From Phascolarctobacterium sp. (lineage in GTDB: Bacteria; Bacillota; Negativicutes; Acidaminococcales; Acidaminococcaceae): a stretch of DNA of 64,000 nt. The stretch is taken from positions 31,295 to 95,294 of the forward strand of contig JAUNWI010000003.1 of assembly GCA_030540395.1 (NCBI GenBank), in the 5' to 3' direction. The notes beneath the pieces are model-generated. The model had not been told where the DNA came from. It did not search any database and saw only the letters and a program-made list of their open reading frames with translations. Of this stretch, positions 34,835 to 43,670 are shown one piece after another; the stretch's first letter is position 1; every line of letters begins with the position of its first letter. The position numbers were made by a program, and so were the translations under genes.

Positions 34835-37663
34835 TTATACTTTTTTGTACAAAATGCGCACAGAATTCAGTACGCAGAGCACGGACACACCTGTATCTGC
34901 AAAAACAGCAGCCCACATGGAGGCATAGCCTAACAGGCCTGCTACCATGATAATGGCCTTGACGCCTAGAGCGAAGGCCACGTTCTGCCAAGCGATAGTA
35001 CCCGTTGCTCTAGCGATGGCAATGGCCTTAGGAATGGCCTTGACCTCGCTATTCATGAAGACCACATCTGCCGCCTCAATAGCAGCATCTGCACCACTGC
35101 CCATGGCGGCACCCACATCTGCACCGGCCAGCACCGGCGCATCGTTGATACCATCACCCACGAACATCACAGAACCGTACTTATTGCGCAGCTTATTGAG
35201 CTCGTTGAGCTTATCCTGGGGCAGGAGCTGGGCACGTACTTCGTCTATACCAGCTGCAGCAGCCACGGCCTCCGCCTCTTTTAAGGCATCACCTGTGAGC
35301 ATGGCGGTGACTAAGCCCTGCTTCTTCAAGGCAGTAATGGCAGCTTTAGCGTCCTCTTTGAGAGTATCATTAATGAGCAGCTGTCCCATAAACATATCGT
35401 TGTCAGCCACTAACACCTCACTACCTGCCACAGCAGGCTCATAGCCTGTGCACACAATACCAAAGCGCTGCATAAGCTTAGCATTGCCGCAAAGCACCCG
35501 TTTAGCACCAAAATACGCTACCAGACCTTCGCCGGCAATCTCTTCAAAGCTATCGGGTCGTACCAGCGTTAGGCCTCTTTCCTTCGCTGCTTGCACGATG
35601 CTTTGAGCGATGGGATGGGTCGAAACAAGCTCTGCGCATGCAGTGTATTGCAAAAGCTCATCCTCGCTCAAGCCTTGTGCCGCCAGCAGGGATTGCAGCA
35701 CAAAATTGCCCTTAGTAACGGTGCCAGTCTTGTCCATAATAACGGCCTTCACATGCTTCAAGGCTTCCATAGCCACGCCACCCTTGAACAGGATGCCATA
35801 TTTGGAACCTGCACCGATGCCACTGAAAAAGGCCAAGGGTACGCTCAACACTAAAGCGCAGGGACAGCTGATTACTAAAAAGGTCAAAGCTGTATACACC
35901 CATTTTTGCCAATCTCCCGTAATCAAGGAAGGTATTACGGCTACGGCCACTGCAGCAGCTACTACAAAGGGAGTGTATACTCGAGCAAAGCGAGTGATAA
36001 AACGGTCAATAGTCGGCTTAGAGGCAGCGGCATTTTCCACGCTATCCAAAATGCGCGTTACCATGGATTCGGCCAGCACCTTTTCTACGCGAATCTTGAG
36101 CATACCGCTGGTATTAACGCAGCCGGAGACGATTTCATCACCAAAGACGCGCTTCACCGGCACTGGTTCACCAGTAACCGGGGAGGTATCAACGAGACTT
36201 TCGCCCTCAATGACCACGCCGTCCAGAGGGATGCGGTCTCCAGCACGCACCAAAAGAATATCACCCACATGAGCCTCCTCCGCCGGGATGACCTTCACCT
36301 CTTCGCCCACCAACAGGTTTACTACCTCAGGACGCATGTCCACTGCTTCCGTAATCTGTCCACGGGATTTTTCCACAGCACGTTGCTCAAAGTATTCGCC
36401 CACACGGTAAAAGAACATTACGCCTACAGCCTCTTCCCAGGCTTTAATGGCAAAGGCGCCCAAGGTAGCCACGGTCATCAAAAAGTTTTCATCAAAAACA
36501 TTGCCCTTGACAATATTCTTCAGAGCAGTAATAACAATGCGTCCACCAAGTAAAATGTAGGCAAAAACCAAGCAGTACAGATGGTAAGCTTCAGGTATCA
36601 GCCCCAGCCATTCCGTAATAATGAAAACTACACCGCCCAGCGTAATCTCCAGCAATGTCTCCTTCTCGCTAAGAGTGGACAGGATGCCACCGGCCTTCTT
36701 GCGCTCCTCCAGTTCCGGTGCCAGATGGGGCTTAGTATCGGCCTCTATTAGTACCACGCCCTCCTCCACACTATCGGTAATTGCCTGCATTTTGGCCAGC
36801 AGGCCATCATAATTGGATGCCTTGACCTGCAGCTTTTTCGTAGTAAAGGTTAGTACCGCACTGTCGATTTCTGGCATGGCGTTCAAAGCACGTTCGATTT
36901 TGGCACCACAGTTAGCACAATCCAAGTTTTGTACTAAGTAGGTGCGTGTGCCGTCCTTACTCAGCTCCGGACGCTTATCCCTAGGCACCACCTCCACATC
37001 GGATTCGATGGAGGTGCAAATTTTTTGAATCAAGGGCAGTAGCGCTTCATGATCCGCGGCACTCAAGCGTAGCTGCTTGGTAGCAAAGCTTACATTAGCA
37101 TAGGTAACGTCGGGCAGCTCCTTGATTTTGTGTTCCATTTTGGCAGCGCAATTGGCACAACCCAAGTTTTTCAAGATATAAACACGCTTCACCTTGTCTG
37201 CATCGGGCATTCTGCAGGTGCAGTTAGCCAAGCTTTCGCCACAGATATCGCAATACTCCTCATGAGGATGGCAAATCTCGCATTGACAATCCTTCGGATG
37301 CCCCGGAACATGGTGTTCATGGCCATGATGATGCTCATGGCCGCAGCCACACTCATCCTCTTCATGCTCATGATGGTGATTTTCATGCTCTCCGTGCTCA
37401 TTACCACAACAGCAGTCATCATGCTCTACATGCTCATGCTCATGAGTATGGCTACAGCCATCCCCATGGCTATGCTTAGGTACATGCCCCACGCTAGCGT
37501 GATTGTGGTCCTTGCCACAGTGACCACAGGTGCAGCCTTCGGGATGATTGCTATAATCCTCGGCCCCCTTAATATGGCCGTGTACATGCCTAAAGCTGCG
37601 CACCTCTTCGGAGGAGTTACGCACATCTTCTAAATCTCTTATAGTCTTATGGGTGTCCTTCAT
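34835..37663 (-). CDS. zntA: Zn/Cd/Pb-exporting P1B-type ATPase with His/Cys-rich N-terminus
   Basis: Metal efflux ATPase of the inner membrane, 942 residues from the ATG at 37663 (AGGTGG nine bases upstream; an ATG two codons earlier is possible). Residues 1-150 are extremely rich in His, Cys, Asp and Glu and probably bind metal. Two heavy-metal-associated domains follow, each with CANC (Cys169/172 and Cys249/252). The core carries SCPCALVLSVP (CPC transport site, P1B-2 type, Zn/Cd/Pb), the phosphorylation motif DKTGTVTKG and GDGINDAPVLAGADVG. Length exceeds the usual 700-750 because of the metal-binding tail and duplicated domain. The upstream operator-like palindromes suggest ArsR/SmtB control. 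Confidence 0.9.
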   Translation of the reverse strand: MKDTHKTIRDLEDVRNSSEEVRSFRHVHGHIKGAEDYSNHPEGCTCGHCGKDHNHASVGHVPKHSHGDGCSHTHEHEHVEHDDCCCGNEHGEHENHHHEHEEDECGCGHEHHHGHEHHVPGHPKDCQCEICHPHEEYCDICGESLANCTCRMPDADKVKRVYILKNLGCANCAAKMEHKIKELPDVTYANVSFATKQLRLSAADHEALLPLIQKICTSIESDVEVVPRDKRPELSKDGTRTYLVQNLDCANCGAKIERALNAMPEIDSAVLTFTTKKLQVKASNYDGLLAKMQAITDSVEEGVVLIEADTKPHLAPELEERKKAGGILSTLSEKETLLEITLGGVVFIITEWLGLIPEAYHLYCLVFAYILLGGRIVITALKNIVKGNVFDENFLMTVATLGAFAIKAWEEAVGVMFFYRVGEYFEQRAVEKSRGQITEAVDMRPEVVNLLVGEEVKVIPAEEAHVGDILLVRAGDRIPLDGVVIEGESLVDTSPVTGEPVPVKRVFGDEIVSGCVNTSGMLKIRVEKVLAESMVTRILDSVENAAASKPTIDRFITRFARVYTPFVVAAAVAVAVIPSLITGDWQKWVYTALTFLVISCPCALVLSVPLAFFSGIGAGSKYGILFKGGVAMEALKHVKAVIMDKTGTVTKGNFVLQSLLAAQGLSEDELLQYTACAELVSTHPIAQSIVQAAKERGLTLVRPDSFEEIAGEGLVAYFGAKRVLCGNAKLMQRFGIVCTGYEPAVAGSEVLVADNDMFMGQLLINDTLKEDAKAAITALKKQGLVTAMLTGDALKEAEAVAAAAGIDEVRAQLLPQDKLNELNKLRNKYGSVMFVGDGINDAPVLAGADVGAAMGSGADAAIEAADVVFMNSEVKAIPKAIAIARATGTIAWQNVAFALGVKAIIMVAGLLGYASMWAAVFADTGVSVLCVLNSVRILYKKV

Positions 37664-37707
37664 TATCATGTACCACCTTTCTCAAAGAATATAACTTGTA
37701 TTTTTAT

Positions 37708-37723
37708 ATGAGTATTTATTCAT
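37708..37723. promoter_or_regulatory. SmtB/ArsR-like operator, proximal
   Basis: ATGAGT-ATTT-ATTCAT, an imperfect copy of the palindrome at 37795-37810, in the leader of the metal ATPase. Confidence 0.5.
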
Positions 37724-37784
37724 GTGTTATCGAAAAATATAGTGCAGGTTGCGTAGCTCTCATCGCATGCCTGCTTTCTAACAT

Positions 37785-37810
37785 ATTATAACATATGAAT
37801 GAGTATTCAT
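37785..37810. promoter_or_regulatory. -10 box and SmtB/ArsR-like operator of the metal ATPase
   Basis: A minus-strand TATAAT (37785-37790) is directly preceded by ATGAAT-GAGT-ATTCAT (37795-37810), a perfect 6-bp inverted repeat in the promoter spacer. The shape resembles operators of zinc/cadmium-responsive ArsR-family repressors. No such regulator gene lies in this window. Confidence 0.6.
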
Positions 37811-37850
37811 CTATAGTTTTCTGTAAAAAATTTGCGATTTTTAAAAGGCT

Positions 37851-37892
37851 GGGTGCGTCCATAGCTACAGAGATACAACTAGGTACGCACCC
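37851..37892 (-). terminator. Hairpin after the ABC importer operon
   Basis: GGGTGCGT and ACGCACCC pair across a 26-base loop; the minus strand continues with a short T-run. It closes the five-gene ABC operon. Confidence 0.55.
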
Positions 37893-37939
37893 ATTTGGAG
37901 ATGGAAGGGGAAGAAAAATTTCTTCTCTTGACAGAGAAA

Positions 37940-38929
37940 CTATTTATAAAGGTGGCAGGCCACCCAGTGACCATGCTCAACCTCTTTAAGCACAGGCTTT
38001 TGCTGCATGCACTGCTCTGTACAATGCTCGCAGCGGCTAGCAAAGGGACAACCTGGCGGCAAATCCAAGGGACTGGGAATTTCACCCTCTATGGGCTCAA
38101 TCTTTTCGCCGGGACGGAAATCCACCTTAAAGACAGCCTTCATCAGGGCTTTAGTGTAGGGATGCTTACAGCTTTCAGCAATACGGCCATGCTCTAGCCA
38201 TTCCACCACATTGCCCAAATACATCACAGCCACCTGATGGCACATCAAATCAACTAAGCCTAAATCGTGGGCAATGAAGAGATAGGTAATGTTCTTTTCC
38301 TTTTGCAAGCGACACAGGAGCTCGCACACCTTTTCCTGCACGGAAACGTCCAAGGCAGAGGTTGCTTCGTCACAGACAATAATCTTGGGCTCTAGGGACA
38401 AAGCGCGGGCAATGCCCAAGCGTTGGCGCTGACCGCCACTCATACTGTGGGGATAGCGGTCCTTGAAGGAGGCAGGCAGCTCTACCATTTCCAAAAGCTC
38501 GGCAGCCTTAGCATCCACCTCATCCTTTTTAATCAAGCCAAAATTCTTCAAGGGCTCGGTCAGGATGTCCTTCACCAGCATTTTCGGATTGAAGGCTGCT
38601 GTGGGGTCTTGGAAGACCATTTGGATTTTGCGACGGTCCTGACGGGATTCCTCGCCCCGATTCTTAAGCAAATCATGGCCTTCAAAAATGGCCTCACCGC
38701 TGGTAGCAGGCTGAATCTGCAGCAGGGTGCGCACCAAGGTGCTCTTACCACAGCCGGATTCGCCAATGATGCCCAAGGTTTTGCCCTCATAGGCACGCAG
38801 GGAAATATCATTGCAGGCCGTCAACAGTCTGCCGTCATCCACCTTAAATTGCTTGGTCAAGTGCTTAATATCTAAAATAACCTTACTGCGCTCATAGGTG
38901 GGCTTGACTGCATTATTTTTATTAGGCAT
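37940..38929 (-). CDS. Opp/Nik-type ABC transporter ATPase (DppF/NikE-like)
   Basis: 329 residues. Walker A GESGCGKSTLV, signature SMSGGQRQRLGIARAL and Walker B IIVCDEATSALD. The C-terminal oligopeptide-transporter extension has PPGCPFASRCEHCTEQCMQQKPVL with the four-Cys Fe-S-like pattern seen in this subfamily. It overlaps the preceding ATPase gene by eight bases. The two ATPases energise one importer. Confidence 0.92.
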   Translation of the reverse strand: MPNKNNAVKPTYERSKVILDIKHLTKQFKVDDGRLLTACNDISLRAYEGKTLGIIGESGCGKSTLVRTLLQIQPATSGEAIFEGHDLLKNRGEESRQDRRKIQMVFQDPTAAFNPKMLVKDILTEPLKNFGLIKKDEVDAKAAELLEMVELPASFKDRYPHSMSGGQRQRLGIARALSLEPKIIVCDEATSALDVSVQEKVCELLCRLQKEKNITYLFIAHDLGLVDLMCHQVAVMYLGNVVEWLEHGRIAESCKHPYTKALMKAVFKVDFRPGEKIEPIEGEIPSPLDLPPGCPFASRCEHCTEQCMQQKPVLKEVEHGHWVACHLYK

Positions 38930-39713
38930 AATAACACTTCCCTCCTATGATGGGTACTGCACGTAGCAGCTGCTTGGTATACTCATGCTGGGGATTGCCA
39001 ATAACATCCTCACGCTTGCCATATTCCACAACCTTGCCACCCTGCATAACCATAATTTTATTGGAAACATAGGAGGCAACACCAATATTATGAGTTACGA
39101 TAATCACCGCAACCTTATACTCATTGCGAATATCCACAATTTGGCGAATAATCTGGGCCTGTGTAGTAACGTCCAAGGCACTGGTGGGCTCATCAGCCAG
39201 CAAAATCTTCGGGCTGAAAATCATGGCCATGGCAATGCCCACGCGCTGGCGCATACCGCCGGAAAGCTCAAAGGGATAGCAATTCATTATGTTTTCCGGA
39301 TTGGGCAGCCGCACATTGGTCAGCATTTGGCAGGCCATTTGATAGGCCTCACTTTTGGATTTATCCGGCTGGTGGGCTTGGATGTAGTCGATGAATTGTG
39401 CACCGATGCGGCGAATAGGATTAATCATATTGCCGCTGTCCTGGAAAATCATGGACATTTCGCTGCCATACATATGCCGCCACTGCTCCGGCGTGTTTTG
39501 CAAAACATCCTTACCATCAAAGGTAATGGAGCCTGCGCTCACACGACCAGCGCCAGGCAAGCAGCCCATAATAGCACGGATAACGGTGGTCTTGCCACTG
39601 CCGGACTCACCTACAATGGACATAATCTCGCCCTTATCCAGTTCTAAGCTGGCACCGGCTACGGTGAGGCGCTCACCGTAGCTGATGTCTAAATCTTTTA
39701 CTTGAAGTAGCAT
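38922..39713 (-). CDS. Opp/Nik-type ABC transporter ATPase (DppD/NikD-like)
   Basis: 263 residues, the shorter partner ATPase. Walker A GESGSGKTTVIRAI, signature ELSGGMRQRVGIAMAM and Walker B ILLADEPTSALD are visible. It lacks most of the C-terminal extension, similar in size to NikD. It follows the binding protein gene by 19 bases. Confidence 0.92.
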   Translation of the reverse strand: MLLQVKDLDISYGERLTVAGASLELDKGEIMSIVGESGSGKTTVIRAIMGCLPGAGRVSAGSITFDGKDVLQNTPEQWRHMYGSEMSMIFQDSGNMINPIRRIGAQFIDYIQAHQPDKSKSEAYQMACQMLTNVRLPNPENIMNCYPFELSGGMRQRVGIAMAMIFSPKILLADEPTSALDVTTQAQIIRQIVDIRNEYKVAVIIVTHNIGVASYVSNKIMVMQGGKVVEYGKREDVIGNPQHEYTKQLLRAVPIIGGKCYYA

Positions 39714-39732
39714 TAGCTTATACCTTCTTCAT

Positions 39733-41310
39733 TTATTGTTTAGGAGCAATATCCTTAGTCAGCCAGTAGTAATCAGCCGGATAAATATTGGCATTTGCTA
39801 AACCAGCTTTAGATACCATATTAGTCTTAGGATAACCAAAGAACAGAGCTACACCATCATCCAACAGAATTTGTTGCATTTCAATCATGTATTGACGGCG
39901 CTTAGCGGGATCAAATTCTACAGCCAACTTATCGGACAGAGCATCAAACTTCGGATTGCTGTAACCGGTGGAGTTTTGCGGTTGGCTACCATTAATATTA
40001 CTCTTCCAGTACCAGTTCAGATAAACTTCAGGGTCACCGGTATTAGCAGTGAGAATGTTGGAAATAATCAGGTCAAATTGACCCTTTTGACGCATGGGAT
40101 CCAGCACGTTATAGTCAACATTCTTCATATTAACTTTGATACCAATTTTCTTAGCATCTGCTTGGGTTGCTTCGGCATACAGGGGCAGTTCTGCACGACC
40201 GCTATAGAAAACGAAGTCAATTTCCAAATTCTTACCGTTTTTATCCACATAGCCGTCACCATTGGTGTCCTTCCAGCCTGCTTCAGCCAAAAGCTTCTTC
40301 GCATTTTCAGGATTATAGGCATTGGGGTCCTTCAATTGATCAAAGCCATAGTCCAAAGAAGGAGGAACAGGTGCTTTGCCCGGAATAAAGGTGTCCTTCA
40401 ACAGCACCTTATTATAGGTAACACGGTCCAAGCATTGAATCAGGGCAGCACGCACCTTGGGATCATGCAGGGGCTTGCCCTCGTTCATATTAATCTGGGC
40501 CAGTACAGTACGCAGGGAAGCGATTTCAGAGATATTATATTTAGCCTTGTCCTTGAACAGCTGCAAATCACCAGCAGCAATGTTAATAGCAAAGTCGATT
40601 TCACCCTTTTGCAAAGCCATAGCACGGGTATTGGGGTCATCAATAGTAGGAATCTCCGCATTCTTGAAGGGAACAGCGCCATCCCAATAATTGGGGTTAG
40701 CAACCATCACAGCCTTAGCCTTGCTATAGGTCTTGACAGCGTAGGGACCGGTACAGATAGGACCTTCTTTCTTAATATCCCTATCCTTAACCTTGGTATC
40801 AATGATAATGAACAGGGGGTCTGCCAGCATGCCAGGTAAGGAAGGAGTGGGGTTTTTAGTTTTAATAATTAAATTTTGTCCGTCAGCCTTAATTTCGGAA
40901 TATCGGAAGACGGATTGAGCACGGTTGGAAAGCTTAAAGGTTCTTTCCAAGGATTCCTTAGCGATTTCAGCAGTTAACTTATCACCATTGGAAAATTTAA
41001 CCTTGTCGTTAATATGGAAGGTCCAGGTCAGCTTATCATCGGAAATAGACCATTTATCAGCCAACCAAGGAGTAGCATTCATTTTGTTATCAAATTTCAC
41101 CAAGCATTCGCCCAAACCATAGCGCATTACTACCCAGCTGAAGAAATTATCTGCAGGATCCAGATTATCAGCAAAGTTGGTTACACCAAATTTTACCATC
41201 TCATTGGTAACATTTGCCTTTTTAGAGCTACCACCACCACAGCCCGACGCTGCCAAAGCTAATATACCAATCATAGCCGCTGCTGCGGAAATTTTAAATA
41301 ATTTTTTCAT
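39733..41310 (-). CDS. Family 5 solute-binding lipoprotein (NikA/DppA-like)
   Basis: 525 residues from the ATG at 41310 with GGAG eight bases upstream. Lipoprotein signal with lipobox ASGC (Cys24). SBP_bac_5 fold: KWSISDDKLTWTFHINDKVKFSNGDKLTAEIAKESLERT and TGPYAVKTYSKAKAVMVANPNYWDG are characteristic. Proteins of this family bind peptides, Ni or Co chelates, or heme. The cobalamin riboswitch in front of the operon favours cobalt, nickel or a corrinoid-related ligand over peptides. Preceded by repeat copy B, which may change its expression relative to the permeases. Confidence 0.9.
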   Translation of the reverse strand: MKKLFKISAAAAMIGILALAASGCGGGSSKKANVTNEMVKFGVTNFADNLDPADNFFSWVVMRYGLGECLVKFDNKMNATPWLADKWSISDDKLTWTFHINDKVKFSNGDKLTAEIAKESLERTFKLSNRAQSVFRYSEIKADGQNLIIKTKNPTPSLPGMLADPLFIIIDTKVKDRDIKKEGPICTGPYAVKTYSKAKAVMVANPNYWDGAVPFKNAEIPTIDDPNTRAMALQKGEIDFAINIAAGDLQLFKDKAKYNISEIASLRTVLAQINMNEGKPLHDPKVRAALIQCLDRVTYNKVLLKDTFIPGKAPVPPSLDYGFDQLKDPNAYNPENAKKLLAEAGWKDTNGDGYVDKNGKNLEIDFVFYSGRAELPLYAEATQADAKKIGIKVNMKNVDYNVLDPMRQKGQFDLIISNILTANTGDPEVYLNWYWKSNINGSQPQNSTGYSNPKFDALSDKLAVEFDPAKRRQYMIEMQQILLDDGVALFFGYPKTNMVSKAGLANANIYPADYYWLTKDIAPKQ

Positions 41311-41358
41311 ATTATGCACTCCTATCTTTTAATACTAACCTTTACTAAAATCGTTCAG

Positions 41359-41437
41359 AAGGTACCATATACAAGGAATAGCGACGACGGTGTATCGGGA
41401 ATACTCCTAGGAGCTACGACGCAGTAGATGGTGCCTT
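41359..41437. repeat. 80-bp palindrome-ended repeat, copy B (inside the ABC operon)
   Basis: Ends AAGGTACCAT and ATGGTGCCTT are inverted; the core matches copy A at 32201-32280 with few changes, including the CTCCTAGGAG palindrome. It lies between a permease gene and the binding-protein gene. Confidence 0.75.
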
Positions 41438-41448
41438 ATGGACGATTT

Positions 41449-42285
41449 TTAATCTTTTACATCGTTACGAGGATCCAATACGTCACGCAAATTGTCACCC
41501 CAGAGGTTAAAAATAACTACTGTTACAAAAATCGCCAAGCCCGGGAAAATCATCAACCAGGGTGCAGTTTGCAGCTGCTGGCGACCCTCGTTCAGCATCA
41601 AGCCCCATTCAGGAGCAGGGGGCTGACTGCCAAAGCCTAGGAAGGACAGACCTGCCAACTCCATCATCAGCGCACCAATATCAGCGGCTGCTGTAATAAC
41701 CATCATGGGCAGAATGTTGGGCAGGATATGCACCCAGAGAATATGGGGAGATGTACCACCATTGACAATGGCCGCTTCCACATAATCACGGCGCTTTACC
41801 TTAAGCACCATGCTGCGAGCCAAGCGAGCGTATTTGGTCCAGCTGACAATGGTCAGTGCGATAACCGCATTCACCAGACTACCGCCCATAATACCAGCAA
41901 TGGCAATGGCCAAAATCATGCCAGGAAAGGAAATCATCATGTCACTAAAGCGCATGATGACAACATCAACCTTGCCACCAAAATATCCAGATAAAACACC
42001 CATGGTAGTGCCAACTAAGGAAACGCTGGCTACTAACACTAAAACACCTGTTAAAGAAGCCCGAGCCCCATAAAGCACTCGGCTGAAGCAGTCACGCCCC
42101 AGCTTATCTGTACCAAACAGATGCGTCATGCTAGGCTCTAAGAAAGCATCCTTCATCTCTGCATGGGTAGGGTCAAAGGGAGATATAATAGGCGCAGCTA
42201 AGGCTATCGCCAGCAAAAGCAGTACCAGCAGACTGGTCACTGCAAAGGCGCGGTTAGTTTTAAAACCATTTACTAAAGTTTCCAT
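41449..42285 (-). CDS. Opp/Nik-type ABC transporter permease (DppC/NikC-like)
   Basis: 278 residues with about six membrane helices and the EAA loop segment ...RRDYVEAAIVNGGTSPHILWVHILPN typical of this permease family. N-terminal DppC domain (DPTHAEMKDAFLEPSMTHLFGTDKLGRDCFSRVLYGAR). Three bases separate it from the upstream permease. Confidence 0.92.
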   Translation of the reverse strand: METLVNGFKTNRAFAVTSLLVLLLLAIALAAPIISPFDPTHAEMKDAFLEPSMTHLFGTDKLGRDCFSRVLYGARASLTGVLVLVASVSLVGTTMGVLSGYFGGKVDVVIMRFSDMMISFPGMILAIAIAGIMGGSLVNAVIALTIVSWTKYARLARSMVLKVKRRDYVEAAIVNGGTSPHILWVHILPNILPMMVITAAADIGALMMELAGLSFLGFGSQPPAPEWGLMLNEGRQQLQTAPWLMIFPGLAIFVTVVIFNLWGDNLRDVLDPRNDVKD

Positions 42286-42288
42286 TAC

Positions 42289-43230
42289 TTACCTCACCTT
42301 TCTTAAACGGGGATCAAGATGGTTATAGGACATATCTACAACTAGGTTGATCACCATATACATTAACGCAATCCACACTACTACGCCCTGCACTAATTGG
42401 AAGTCGCGGTAGGTAATTGCTTCAATAGCCAAGCGACCTAAGCCCGGCCATTGGAAAACCATTTCAATAACAGCGGCACCGCCCAAAAGATTGCCCAGGG
42501 ACAAGCCCAAGAGGGTAATCAGCGGCAGCATAGCGTTGGGCAGAACCTCCTTCCAGAGAATGTGGCTTTCGGTCATACCCCTGGCACGAGCGCCTACCAC
42601 ATAATCCTGGTGCAGCTCCTCCAAAATAGCTGTGCGCACCTGACGCGTATATTTTGAAGCCATGGCTATGGCTAGGGTCAGGGACGGCATAATTAACGTT
42701 TCCAAGCTAATTTCGCCACCAACAATAGGCAAAAGGTCCAACTTTAGGCCCAAAATCCACAGTAGCATAAGGCCTACCCAGAAGCCGGGCATAGAAACAC
42801 CCATAAAGGTAAAGATCCTTACGATATTGTCTACAATACTACCGCGCTTCACAGCTGAATAAATACCTGCCGGTATAGACACAACCATCATCATAAAAAG
42901 CGAAGCCAAGGATAGCAATACAGTTCCTGGAAGGCCTTCCCACAGGGCCTCTACCACAGGCTTTTTCACCATGTAGGAAAATCCTAAATTGCCCTGTAGG
43001 GCTCTGCCTAACCAATCCAAATACTGGAAAAAGAAGGGCTTATCCAAACCCAACTCAGCACGCAGAGCATCAATTTCGGCCTGGCTTACGATAATATCCT
43101 CATTGCCGGCAATCATCTGCCGCACAACATCGCCAGGAGCTAGCATTACCAAAGCAAAGGTGATAAAGCTGATGCCCAATAATACGAGAACGATCTGGCC
43201 TATGCGAGCCAGAATTTGTTTTTTCGTCAA
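42289..43230 (-). CDS. Opp/Nik-type ABC transporter permease (DppB/NikB-like)
   Basis: 313 residues, first gene of the operon. The start is TTG at 43230: an in-frame stop lies three codons upstream, and GGAG is within reach. The EAA loop (ELHQDYVVGARARGMTESHILWKEVLPNAML) and the ALVMLAPGDVVRQM N-terminus are characteristic. The transcript begins with a cobalamin riboswitch. Confidence 0.92.
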   Translation of the reverse strand: MTKKQILARIGQIVLVLLGISFITFALVMLAPGDVVRQMIAGNEDIIVSQAEIDALRAELGLDKPFFFQYLDWLGRALQGNLGFSYMVKKPVVEALWEGLPGTVLLSLASLFMMMVVSIPAGIYSAVKRGSIVDNIVRIFTFMGVSMPGFWVGLMLLWILGLKLDLLPIVGGEISLETLIMPSLTLAIAMASKYTRQVRTAILEELHQDYVVGARARGMTESHILWKEVLPNAMLPLITLLGLSLGNLLGGAAVIEMVFQWPGLGRLAIEAITYRDFQLVQGVVVWIALMYMVINLVVDMSYNHLDPRLRKVR

Positions 43231-43257
43231 AACACATCATCTCCATATATAAAAATA

Positions 43258-43310
43258 GCCTTCTTCCACACAAAGGCAGAAAAAGACTACATAACGTGCA
43301 CTATTATGTA
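43258..43310 (-). terminator. Terminator hairpins of the riboswitch platform
   Basis: On the minus strand TACATAA (43310-43304) pairs with TTATGTA (43294-43288) and runs into GTCTTTTTC. A second small hairpin GCCTT..AAGGC at 43277-43258 precedes TATTTTT. These are the likely off-switch downstream of the cobalamin aptamer. Confidence 0.6.
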
Positions 43311-43343
43311 ATATATTTCTGTCTCAAGCGGAAATATATCATA

Positions 43344-43450
43344 CTGAGGCTGCGACCTGGCTCAGCCCATCAAGTAGGCTTTACAGTGGCTGGACCGCTG
43401 CGGATTTGCACCGCATTCCCTAATTTAACTCTCTTGCGAGAGCACCTCAG
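43344..43450 (-). ncRNA. Cobalamin riboswitch upstream of the ABC importer
   Basis: Minus-strand aptamer. CTGAGG (43450-43445) pairs with CCTCAG (43349-43344) as the closing stem. Inside are AGGTGC, GGGAATGCGGTGCAAATCCGCAGCGG, the B12-box CCAGCCACTGTAA and GAGCCAGGTCGCAGCC near the 3' end. This is the conserved core and order of cobalamin riboswitches. It implies that the importer is repressed by a B12 form. Confidence 0.93.
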
Positions 43451-43521
43451 CAGAGTTGATAATGTAGCATTATTGAACAATGCATTCAAATAGTATATGA
43501 ACAAATCTTAGAGACATATAT

Positions 43522-43550
43522 ATAATAGCATCTATTCTCAATAAAAGCAA
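43522..43550 (-). promoter_or_regulatory. Promoter of the riboswitch-ABC transcript
   Basis: TTGCTT (43545-43550), 17 bases, TATTAT (43522-43527) on the minus strand. Confidence 0.6.
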
Positions 43551-43616
43551 GAGCTGTTTTGTATTTTTCTTTCATTTACGTCACATTATTTTCACTTATA
43601 GCACTCATAAATAACA

Positions 43617-43650
43617 AAAGCACTGCTCCAGAAGTGGAAAGGCAGTGCTA
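43617..43650 (-). terminator. Terminator of the MATE gene
   Basis: AGCACTGC and GCAGTGCT pair around a 15-base loop; the minus strand continues TTTTGTT. Confidence 0.65.
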
Positions 43651-43670
43651 CATTTATACAAAAATTTTGT

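Noticed and set aside
36621..37633. Met- and His-rich frames opposite the metal ATPase N-terminus
   Set aside because: Artefacts of the repetitive His/Glu codons read on other frames.
32201..41437. CRISPR-like repeats
   Set aside because: The 80-bp repeats are single copies far apart without regular spacers; no cas genes and no array elsewhere.
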